From positions 3,472,001 to 3,536,000 of the forward strand of contig NZ_CP046507.1 of NCBI RefSeq assembly GCF_009741445.1: a stretch of DNA of 64,000 nt, in the 5' to 3' direction. The first letter of the stretch is position 1. Every line of letters begins with the position of its first letter. Of this stretch, positions 57,128 to 64,000 are shown one piece after another. The stretch comes from Mycobacterium avium subsp. avium (lineage in GTDB: Bacteria > Actinomycetota > Actinomycetes > Mycobacteriales > Mycobacteriaceae). A program made the position numbers and the translations under genes. The notes below the pieces were generated by a model. The model was given only the letters and a program-made list of their open reading frames with translations. It was not told the DNA's origin and did no database searches.

Positions 57128-57987
57128 CTGGGCGTCTCGGTCTCGGGCTCCGGCTCGGCTTGCGGCGTCTCGGGCGGCGGCGTCGGCTCGACCGGTGTCT
57201 GCGTCACGTCGAGCAGGCCGTCGTCGTAGGGCTCGTAGGCGGGCGAGCCGGTGCCCGCCGGGGCGGGGGTGTCCGAGTGCGCGCCGCAGCCGTAGTGCAT
57301 GTCGACGACGTGCCCGTCGGCCGACAGCTCGTTGCCGCACACCCCGAACATCCTGCCCAGGGATCCCGACAACGGCAGGAAGAACCCGCAGTCGCGGCAC
57401 ACCCGCTTGGTCGATCGGGCCATCGGCGAGTCGGGGCCGTACGCGCCGGTGTGCCAGCGTTCGGCGGCCTCCGCGCGGCCCTCGGCGCTCATCACCCAGC
57501 GCCGGCCCAGCCCGATCTCGGCGGCGGTCTCGTCGACCTGCGGGTCGCCGCTGGCGGTGTAGCCGGGCACCAGCCGCGGATCGTTGGCGGCGGGAGCCAG
57601 CAGGTCGCCCGGGCTGAGATCGCCGGGCCGCACCCGCTGTTCCCACGGCACCCACTCCGGCGCCAGCAATGCCGTCGGGCCCGGCACCAACACCACTTCG
57701 CTGATGGTGGCGTGGTCGGCGCCGGGATAGGCGGCCACCACGACCGCCCACTGCCAGCCCTGGTAGCCGGGCAGGTGCGCCAGGAACCGGTGCGTGGCGG
57801 CGTACGGGTCTTCGTAGCCGACGCCCAGATAGTCGCCGACCGTCTCCGCCCCGCTGAACTCCACGACGGCGGCCCTGGCCTGGTCGGCAGCGCCGGTGAG
57901 CACCGCCGCCAACCCTTCGGGCCACTCGCCCGCGGTCGCCATCGAGGACTCCTCGAGAGGTGTGGTCACGCTGTCTTGTGTCTGCAT
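57124..57987 (-). CDS. DUF3027 protein (Rv0877-like)
   Basis: 287 aa from ATG 57987 (MQTQDSVTTPLEESS); an alternative ATG at 57942 is possible. Conserved blocks: VGDYLGVGYEDPYAATHRFLA, PGYQGWQWAVVV and EWVPWEQRVRPGDLSPGD. A potential zinc site is formed by CRDCGFF...FGVCGNE...HYGCGAH. Acidic Pro/Glu-rich tail. Widespread in actinobacteria; function unknown. Confidence 0.85.
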   Translation of the reverse strand: MQTQDSVTTPLEESSMATAGEWPEGLAAVLTGAADQARAAVVEFSGAETVGDYLGVGYEDPYAATHRFLAHLPGYQGWQWAVVVAAYPGADHATISEVVLVPGPTALLAPEWVPWEQRVRPGDLSPGDLLAPAANDPRLVPGYTASGDPQVDETAAEIGLGRRWVMSAEGRAEAAERWHTGAYGPDSPMARSTKRVCRDCGFFLPLSGSLGRMFGVCGNELSADGHVVDMHYGCGAHSDTPAPAGTGSPAYEPYDDGLLDVTQTPVEPTPPPETPQAEPEPETETPS

Positions 57988-58066
57988 CGCGGTTCCAATA
58001 CTAGGTTGACGAGCCACGCCCCGTTACCTGCAGACGCACGGAGTCGGCATAGGGGAGAATCGGGGC

Positions 58067-59770
58067 GTGTCTGGACGGCGGCAAGGCGATCCGGGCCGGG
58101 TGGCCGCCAAGCCGGGCCGCCGGCCCGGCAACAGCGCTGCCGCACCCCATCCCGGCGCGGCCAATTACCCGGCCGGCGACACCGGCGACCGCCGGACGCG
58201 CCGCCCGCCGCCGATGCCCAGCGCCAACCGCTATCTACCGCCGCTGGGCCACCAGCCGCAGCCGGACCGCGGCGCCGGCGCCCCGCCGCGGGGACCGGTC
58301 GCCGGCGAGCGGATCACCGTCACCCGCGCCGCGGCGCTGCGCAGCCGCGAGATGGGTTCCCGGATGTACTGGATGGTGCAGCGCGCCGCGACCGCCGACG
58401 GCGCCGACAAGTCCGGCCTGACGGCGCTGACCTGGCCGGTGGTGGCCAACTTCGCGGTGGACGCCGCGATGGCCGTGGCGTTGGCCAACACGTTGTTCTT
58501 CGCCGCGGCGACCGGGGAGAGCAAGGGCCGGGTGGCGCTGTATCTGTTGATCACCATCGCGCCGTTCGCGGTGATCGCCCCGCTCATCGGTCCGGCGCTG
58601 GATCGGCTGCAGCACGGCCGCCGCGTCGCGTTGGCCGCCTCGTTCGTCCTGCGGACCGCCTTGGCGGCGGTGCTGATCATGAACTACGACGGCGCCAGCG
58701 GCAGTTACCCGTCAATGGTGCTGTATCCGTGCGCGCTGGCCATGATGGTGCTGTCGAAATCGTTCTCCGTGCTGCGCAGCGCGGTGACGCCCCGGGTGAT
58801 GCCGCCGAGCATCGACCTGGTGCGGGTCAACTCGCGGCTGACCATGTTCGGTCTGCTGGGCGGCACCATCGTCGGCGGCGCCATCGCCGGTGGTGTGGAA
58901 TTCGTCTGCACCCATCTGTTCAAGCTGCCCGGCGCCCTGTTCGTCGTCGTGGCCGTCACCGTGGCGGGGGCGTCGCTGTCCATGCGGATCCCGCGCTGGG
59001 TCGAGGTGACCGCGGGCGAGGTGCCCGCCACCCTGAGCTACCGCCGCGACAGCGAGCCGCTGCGCCGACGCTGGCCCGAGGAAGTCAAGAACGTCCCCAA
59101 AAAGGCCACCGCCACGCTGCGACAACCGTTGGGCCGCAACATCATCACCTCGCTGTGGGGAAACTGCACCATCAAGGTGATGGTGGGCTTTCTGTTCCTG
59201 TATCCCGCGTTCGTGGCCAAGGCGCATCAGGCCAACGGCTGGGCCCAGCTCGCCATGCTCGGGATGATCGGCGCCGCGGCCGGCGTCGGCAACTTCGTCG
59301 GCAACTTCACCAGCGCGCGACTCAAACTGGGCCGGCCCGCCGTGCTGGTGGTGCGCTGCACGGTGGCGGTCACCGCCGTCGCGCTGGCCGCCTCGGTGGC
59401 CGGCAACCTGATGCTGGCCGTGATCGCCACCCTGGTCACGTCGGGGGCCAGCGCCATCGCGAAGGCCTCCCTGGACGCGGCGCTGCAGGACGACCTGCCC
59501 GAGGAATCCCGCGCCTCGGGGTTCGGCCGCTCGGAGTCGACGCTGCAGTTGGCCTGGGTCCTCGGCGGCGCGCTGGGCGTGCTGGTGTACACCGAATTGT
59601 GGGTCGGGTTCACCGCGGTCACCGCCCTGCTCATCCTGGGCTTGGCGCAGACGCTGGTCAGCTTCCGCGGCAACTCGCTGATTCCCGGCCTGGGAGGTAA
59701 CAGACCCATCATGGTCGAGCAGGAGGGCGCCCGCCGCGGCGTCGGCAGACCGGCGGTGGTCGCCGAGTGA
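58067..59770 (+). CDS. MFS-type membrane protein (Rv0876c-like)
   Basis: 567 aa from GTG 58067. The first 100 residues are a Gly/Pro/Arg-rich cytoplasmic extension (RRTRRPPPMPSANRYLPPLGHQPQP), followed by about 11-12 membrane helices with the MFS-like loop GPALDRLQHGRRVALAASF. Substrate unknown. Stop overlaps the next GTG by 4 bp, matching the Rv0876c-Rv0875c pair. Confidence 0.85.
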   Translation: MSGRRQGDPGRVAAKPGRRPGNSAAAPHPGAANYPAGDTGDRRTRRPPPMPSANRYLPPLGHQPQPDRGAGAPPRGPVAGERITVTRAAALRSREMGSRMYWMVQRAATADGADKSGLTALTWPVVANFAVDAAMAVALANTLFFAAATGESKGRVALYLLITIAPFAVIAPLIGPALDRLQHGRRVALAASFVLRTALAAVLIMNYDGASGSYPSMVLYPCALAMMVLSKSFSVLRSAVTPRVMPPSIDLVRVNSRLTMFGLLGGTIVGGAIAGGVEFVCTHLFKLPGALFVVVAVTVAGASLSMRIPRWVEVTAGEVPATLSYRRDSEPLRRRWPEEVKNVPKKATATLRQPLGRNIITSLWGNCTIKVMVGFLFLYPAFVAKAHQANGWAQLAMLGMIGAAAGVGNFVGNFTSARLKLGRPAVLVVRCTVAVTAVALAASVAGNLMLAVIATLVTSGASAIAKASLDAALQDDLPEESRASGFGRSESTLQLAWVLGGALGVLVYTELWVGFTAVTALLILGLAQTLVSFRGNSLIPGLGGNRPIMVEQEGARRGVGRPAVVAE

Positions 59771-60267
59771 AGCCCAAGACCCGGCGGGGCGTGGCCGTGC
59801 TGCTCGCCTGCCTGATGATCGTGCTCTGCGCCGGGGCCGGCGTCGGCACCTGGCTGCTGGTCGGCCGCGGCGGCCCGCAACACCCCGAGATCAGCGCGTA
59901 CTCGCACGGCCACCTGACCCGGGTCGGGCCCTACCTGTACTGCAACGTGCTCAACCTCGAAGACTGCGAGACACCGCAGAGCCAGGGCGAATTGCCGGTC
60001 AGCGAGCGCTACCCGATTCAGCTCTCGGTGCCCGACGCCATCGCGCGCGCCCCCTGGCGGCTGCTGCAGGTGTACGAGGATCCCGGCAACACGACCAGCA
60101 CCATCTACCGCCCGGGCACCCGGTTCGCGGTGACCATCCCGTCGGTCGACCCGCATCGCGGGCGGCTGGCCGGGATCGTGGTGCAGCTGCTGACGTTGGC
60201 GATGGACCCCGCGGGCGAGGTGCGCGACGTCCCGCACGCGGAATGGTCTGTGCGCCTGACCTTTTAG
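59767..60267 (+). CDS. Exported DUF2771-like protein (Rv0875c-like)
   Basis: 166 aa from the GTG in the GTGA overlap. One N-terminal hydrophobic helix (residues about 9-33) anchors or exports it. The beta-rich domain begins HPEISAYSHGHLTRVGPYLYCNVLNLEDCE, with two cysteines likely in a disulfide. Co-transcribed with the MFS gene; a periplasmic accessory role is an inference. Confidence 0.8.
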   Translation: MKPKTRRGVAVLLACLMIVLCAGAGVGTWLLVGRGGPQHPEISAYSHGHLTRVGPYLYCNVLNLEDCETPQSQGELPVSERYPIQLSVPDAIARAPWRLLQVYEDPGNTTSTIYRPGTRFAVTIPSVDPHRGRLAGIVVQLLTLAMDPAGEVRDVPHAEWSVRLTF

Positions 60268-60281
60268 CCCTTCTGGCGTCC

Positions 60282-60334
60282 AACGTCGAGTTGTTGCGCC
60301 GACACGCCGCGGTTTCCCGCCACAACTCGACGTT
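60282..60334. repeat. Palindromic repeat, copy A
   Basis: AACGTCGAGTTGT (60282-60294) and ACAACTCGACGTT (60322-60334) pair perfectly over 13 bp, followed by CGGCGGG. It lies 15 bp after the DUF2771-like stop and 39 bp before the AbiEi/Vsr-like gene. A second, related palindrome with the same outer words lies at the far end of that gene. Confidence 0.7.
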
Positions 60335-60372
60335 CGGCGGGACGTGTCGGTGCCCACCGGCACCGTGTCCCC

Positions 60373-61320
60373 ATGGGAATCCCTGACTGGCCTTTTCGAG
60401 GCACCGACGCACTAGCGGCCGGGGTCGTCACCCGGCACCGGTTGCGAACCGAATTCACGATGGTTCACCGCAACGTATACGTCCGTCGTGGGCAGCAGCT
60501 GACGCCGGTGACCCGGGCCGTCGCCGCCTGGCTGTGGTCCGGACGGACCGCGACGTTGGCGGGCCTGTCCGCGGCGGCGCTACACCGCACCGCGTGGATC
60601 GACGACTGGCTGCCCGCCGAGCTCAACCGCGCCGGCCGAGACAAGGCCCGCGGCATCATCTTGCACAGTGACACCCTTTGCGACGACGAGACGACGATGC
60701 GCGACGGGATGAGCCTCACCACGCCGGCACGCACGGCATTCGACCTGGGCCGGCGAAAGGGCTTGACTACCGCGGTGATTCGGCTCGACGCCCTCATGCA
60801 TGCGAGCGACGTGAAGACAGCAGACGTCGAGCTGCTGGCCGACCGGCACCGCGGAGCCCGCGGACTGGTGCAGTTGCGACGTGTCCTGACTCTGGTCGAC
60901 GGCGGCGCCGAATCACCGTACGAGACGAAGACCCGGTTGCTCCTCGCCGGCAGCGGATTGCCGCGCCCACAAACCCAGATCGAAGTACGCAACGAATGGG
61001 GCGCGGTGCTGGCGCGCATCGACATGGGATGGGAGGAATGGAAGGTCGGCGTGGAATTCGACGGCGCCCAGCATTGGACGGACCCCGCGCAGCGGACCCG
61101 CGACATCGACCGGTTGGCCGAACTCGAGGCGCGTGGTTGGACGATCGTCCGGGTGAGCGCCGACATGCTGCGATACCGCCCGTACGACATCCTGGCGCGC
61201 ACCCGCAACGCCCTGGGCGCATCGGGGTGCCCGCTTCGATCGCCCAGCGTGGACTTGTTGGGCACAACCCAGCCGATTTCGCCCAACAAGTCGACGTTCG
61301 GCGGCAAGGGCCGGCGTTAG
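60373..61320 (+). CDS. AbiEi-like / Vsr-type endonuclease-fold protein (DUF559-like)
   Basis: 315 aa from ATG 60373. The N-terminal 60 residues look like an AbiEi antitoxin winged helix (GVVTRHRLRTEFTMVHRNVYVRRG). The C-terminal part has a restriction-like PD-(D/E)xK plan, with ESPYETKTRLLLAGSGLPRPQTQ, WKVGVEFDGAQHW and RDIDRLAELEARGWTIVRVSADML (about residues 185-275). Families of this design are common single genes in actinobacteria, sometimes as type IV toxin-antitoxin partners; no toxin gene is adjacent. The 3' end encodes a palindromic repeat, so the last 25 residues may be a recent addition. Confidence 0.75.
   Translation: MGIPDWPFRGTDALAAGVVTRHRLRTEFTMVHRNVYVRRGQQLTPVTRAVAAWLWSGRTATLAGLSAAALHRTAWIDDWLPAELNRAGRDKARGIILHSDTLCDDETTMRDGMSLTTPARTAFDLGRRKGLTTAVIRLDALMHASDVKTADVELLADRHRGARGLVQLRRVLTLVDGGAESPYETKTRLLLAGSGLPRPQTQIEVRNEWGAVLARIDMGWEEWKVGVEFDGAQHWTDPAQRTRDIDRLAELEARGWTIVRVSADMLRYRPYDILARTRNALGASGCPLRSPSVDLLGTTQPISPNKSTFGGKGRR
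61249..61295. repeat. Palindromic repeat, copy B (inside the 3' end of the AbiEi/Vsr-like gene)
   Basis: GTGGACTTGTTGGGC (61249-61263) and GCCCAACAAGTCGAC (61281-61295) pair with one mismatch over 15 bp, followed by GTTCGGCGG as in copy A. Related to copy A at 60282-60334 by the shared outer word GTCGA(G/C)TTGTTG and the shared right flank. Confidence 0.7.
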
Positions 61321-62287
61321 GCGCCGTGGCCGGCGGCGTGCCGTCGCCGAACGGCCTGCCGCCCAACGCTTCTCGCCCATGCGGTGTCAGCCAGCCGGCG
61401 AGGTCGGGCCCCTTCGGCACGATCCCGGTGGGGTTGATGTTGGAGTGGACGATGTAGTAGTGCTGCTTGATCTGGACGAAGTCGACGGTGTCGCCGAAGC
61501 CCGGCGTCTGGAACAGGTCCCGGGCATAGGCCCACAACACCGGCATCTCGCTCAGCTTGCTGCGGTTGCATTTGAAGTGGCCGTGGTAGACGGCGTCGAA
61601 CCGGGCCAGGGTGGTGAACAGCCGCACGTCGGCCTCGGTGATGGTGTCGCCCACCAGGTATCGCCGATCGGCCAGCCGATCGCTCACCCAGTCCAGCGCG
61701 GTGAACAGCCGGTCGTAGGCCGCCTCGTAGGCCTGCTGCGAACCGGCGAAGCCGCACCGGTACACACCGTTGTTGATTTCGGTGTACACCCGCTTGTTCA
61801 CCTCATCGATCTCGGCGCGCAGCCGCTCGGGGTACAGCTCGGGCGCACCGTCGCGGTGGTATGCGGTCCACTCCGTCGACAGATCCAGCGTCATCTGCGC
61901 GAAGTCGTTGGTCACCACCGCCCCGGTCCCGACGTCCACGATGGCGGGCACCGTGATGCCCTTGGGGTAGCCGGGGAACCGCTTGAAGTAGGCGTCCTGC
62001 AGCCGGGGAATCTTGAGGACCGGGTCGACGCCGCCGGGATCGAGATCGAACGTCCAGCTGCGCTCGTCGTGGGTGGGGCCGCAAAAGCCAATGGACAGAA
62101 CACTTTCCAGGCCCAGCAGCCGGCGCACGATGATCGCCCGGTTGGCCCACGGGCAGGCGCGCGCCACGACCAGCCGATAGCGGCCGGGCTCGACCGGGTA
62201 GCCGTCGCGGCCGTCGGCGGTGATGCGGGTGGTGATGTAGTCGGTGTCGCGGGTGAACTCCCCCGACCCGGCGACGTAGCTGGCCAT
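61318..62287 (-). CDS. Glutathionyl-hydroquinone reductase-like (Xi-class GST fold) oxidoreductase, stop codon lost
   Basis: From ATG 62287 (MASYVAGSGEFTRDTDY). The Xi-class signature ACPWANRAIIVRRLLGL lies near residue 45 with the catalytic Cys, then PAIVDVGTGAVVTNDF and a helical C-terminal domain (YEAAYDRLFTALDWVSDRLADRRYLVGDTITEADVRLF, ...IVPKGPDLAGW). Homologous content ends near residue 323 (about 61319), but no stop occurs there. The frame runs on antisense through the AbiEi-like gene to 60794, predicting 497 aa. Mycobacteria lack glutathione, so mycothiol- or other thiol-dependent reduction is likely. Follows fadE10 by 47 bp. Confidence 0.8.
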
Positions 62288-62334
62288 ACCTCCAATACTG
62301 CCCGAACGCCCGATGTCCACCCGAGCGACGCGAA

Positions 62335-64000
62335 TCAGATCGTCAGAAACCGCCGCGCCAGATTGACCTCGGTCGACGGGCCCTCTTCCCAATGGGCGAT
62401 CCACGGCCCGGAGCCTTCCGACTGGTCGATGATGCCGTCCTCGAGCCAGGCGTAGCGGCCTCGCTGCAGGTTGCGGGTCAGCGCGACATCACCGGTGTCG
62501 GTGTTGTCCCACAACGCCTGGAACAGCGCTTCCACCCGCAGGGTCGCCTGCGCGCAGAACGCCTCGGCCAGCTCGTAGGCCTGCTGACCGAGCACCGGAT
62601 CGGCGTTGCGTTGCGCCTCGGCGCGCACGCAGGCCGCCGACATCGCGAACAGCTCGGCGCCGATGTCGACCACCCGCCCGAGAAAGCCCTGCCGCTGCTC
62701 GAGCTTGGCTTGCCAGCGGGCCATGCCGTAGAAGGTGTTGCGCGCCAGCTTGCGGCTGGATCGTTCGATGAACCGCAGGTGGCGGGCCAACGCCCCGAAC
62801 TCGTGGTAGGCCCGCGGACGCTGACCTTCACCGAAAACCAGCTGCGGCAACCACTTTGCGTAGAACCCGCTCGCCCCGACCGCGGCGGCGGCCTTCTCCC
62901 GCAGACCGGCGTCCGGCTTGGCCAGGTCACCCGCCGCGGCGAGGTGCGCGTCGACCGCCTCGCGGGCGATGAGCAGCCGCATGATCTCACTGGCGCCCTC
63001 GAAGATGCGGTTGATCCGCAGATCGCGCAGCACCTGCTCGACGGCTACCGCCCGTTCGCCGCGCGCGGCCAACGACTCGGCGGTCTCATAGCCCCGCCCG
63101 CCGCGGATCTGCATCACCTCGTCGGCGATGACACAGGCCATCTCGCTGGACCACAACTTGGCCAGGGCCGCCTCGATCCGGATGTCGTTGCGTCCTTCGT
63201 CGGCCATCTGGGCGGACAGCTCCAGCACCGCGTCCAGCGCGTAGACGGTCGCGGCGATGAACGACAGCTTGCGGGCCACCGCCTCGTGCTCGGCCAGCGG
63301 CTTGCCCCACTGCACCCGCTCGCCGGACCATTCGCGCGCGATCTTGAGCGCCCACTTCGCCGACCCGGTGGCGCTCGCGGGAATCGACAGCCGCCCGGCG
63401 TTGAGGGTGGTCAGCGCGATCTTCAGGCCGTCACCCTCGCGGCCGATCAGATTCTCGCTGGGCACCCGAACCCGGTGCAGCCGGGTCACGCCGTTCTCGA
63501 TGCCGCGCAACCCCATGAACTTGTTGCGCCGCTCCACGGTGATGCCCGGGGAATCGGCCTCCACCACGAAGGCGCTGATCCCGCCGCGGTGTCCCTCGGA
63601 CTTGGGAACCCGCGCCATCACCACCAGCAGCTCGGCGACCACACCGTTGGTGGTCCACAGTTTCACGCCGTTGAGTTCGTAGGCCTTGCCGTCGTCGACC
63701 GGGGTGGCCGTCGACGCCAGCCGCGCCGGGTCGGAGCCCACGTCCGGTTCGGTGAGCAGGAACGCCGAGATGGCCCCCGCGGCGCAGCGCGGCAGGAATT
63801 TACGCTTCTGCTCGGGCGTCCCGGCGAGCTTGAGCGGCTCGGGCACTCCGATCGACTGATGCGCCGAAAGCAACGCGCCGAGGCTGGGATGAACCGACGA
63901 AATCATCATCAGCGCCCGGTTGTAGGCGACCTGGGACATGTTCAGCCCGCCGAATTCGGACGGAATTTTCATGCCGAAACAACCCAGGTCGGCCAGGCCC
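62335..64000 (-). CDS. fadE10: Acyl-CoA dehydrogenase FadE10 (5' end outside window)
   Basis: At least 555 aa are visible, open to the right edge; M. tuberculosis FadE10 has about 650. Acyl-CoA dehydrogenase core: SAFLLTEPDVGSDPARL (FAD-binding), LNGVKLWTTNGVVAELLVV and GRLSIPASATGSAKWALKIA. The catalytic-base region is ...MQIRGGRGYETAESLAARGERAVAVEQVLRDLRINRIFEGASEIMRLLIA. A C-terminal extension of about 200 residues is typical of the larger FadE type. FAD-dependent oxidation of an acyl-CoA. Confidence 0.92.
   Translation of the reverse strand, partial: GLADLGCFGMKIPSEFGGLNMSQVAYNRALMMISSVHPSLGALLSAHQSIGVPEPLKLAGTPEQKRKFLPRCAAGAISAFLLTEPDVGSDPARLASTATPVDDGKAYELNGVKLWTTNGVVAELLVVMARVPKSEGHRGGISAFVVEADSPGITVERRNKFMGLRGIENGVTRLHRVRVPSENLIGREGDGLKIALTTLNAGRLSIPASATGSAKWALKIAREWSGERVQWGKPLAEHEAVARKLSFIAATVYALDAVLELSAQMADEGRNDIRIEAALAKLWSSEMACVIADEVMQIRGGRGYETAESLAARGERAVAVEQVLRDLRINRIFEGASEIMRLLIAREAVDAHLAAAGDLAKPDAGLREKAAAAVGASGFYAKWLPQLVFGEGQRPRAYHEFGALARHLRFIERSSRKLARNTFYGMARWQAKLEQRQGFLGRVVDIGAELFAMSAACVRAEAQRNADPVLGQQAYELAEAFCAQATLRVEALFQALWDNTDTGDVALTRNLQRGRYAWLEDGIIDQSEGSGPWIAHWEEGPSTEVNLARRFLTI

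Overview
The window is high-GC DNA from a slow-growing Mycobacterium. Most genes match, in family, length and order, the Mycobacterium tuberculosis block from about Rv0939 (left edge here) down to Rv0873 (right edge), running in the opposite direction to the usual H37Rv numbering. Exact-length matches include EchA6 (243 aa), CitA (373 aa), GltA2 (431 aa), the MarR regulator (143 aa) and the SDR next to pstS3 (263 aa). Differences from that order (no arfABC/ompA, pdxH beside citA, a polyol cluster between ku and ligD) point to another species, possibly of the M. avium group; no species call is made. Comparisons with M. tuberculosis come from memory, not from a search.

Layout. 1-1.4 kb: the 3' end of an IS110-type transposase and an S-adenosylmethionine-dependent methyltransferase. 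1.4-11.7 kb: the non-homologous end-joining pair ligD (minus) and ku (plus), with a four-gene polyol cluster between them (two mannitol-dehydrogenase-family enzymes, a HAD phosphatase, a PfkB sugar kinase). 11.7-14.7 kb: the phosphate ABC transporter genes pstS3-pstC2-pstA1. 15.2-20.3 kb: an SDR, a dihydrodipicolinate-reductase-like enzyme, the manganese transporter mntH, a fused glutamylcyclotransferase/poly-gamma-glutamate hydrolase and an F420-type oxidoreductase. 20.4-27.9 kb: an accessory region starting at tRNA-Arg(CCT). It holds a complete IS21-family element with a 5-bp target duplication sitting inside a small cysteine-containing gene, remains of a second IS21-type end, several orphan genes, and about 1 kb without a convincing gene.

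27.9-36.4 kb: a membrane protein, the Rv0910/Rv0909 toxin-antitoxin-like pair, ctpE, a beta-lactamase-like lipoprotein, a metallo-beta-lactamase-fold hydrolase, echA6, and divergent accD3. 36.4-41.7 kb: a monooxygenase relic, then a two-gene carbohydrate operon (GT4 glycosyltransferase and glycogen-debranching-type glucosidase) preceded by a perfect CIRCE heat-shock operator and a sigma-A-like promoter, and a divergent MFS transporter. 41.7-49.6 kb: prrA-prrB, a DUF2630 protein, a phytoene-desaturase-like oxidoreductase, gltA2, pdxH, citA and a VOC-fold protein. 49.6-64 kb: fprB with a diiron oxygenase, serC, sepH, a TrmH-type methyltransferase with a MarR regulator, several small conserved actinobacterial genes, an AbiEi/Vsr-like gene bracketed by palindromic repeats, a glutathionyl-hydroquinone-reductase-like gene lacking its expected stop codon, and fadE10 running off the end.

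The most notable observations are the CIRCE-controlled glycan operon, the IS21 insertion whose host gene can be rebuilt exactly, the polyol island splitting ku and ligD, and the palindromic repeats around the AbiEi/Vsr-like gene.
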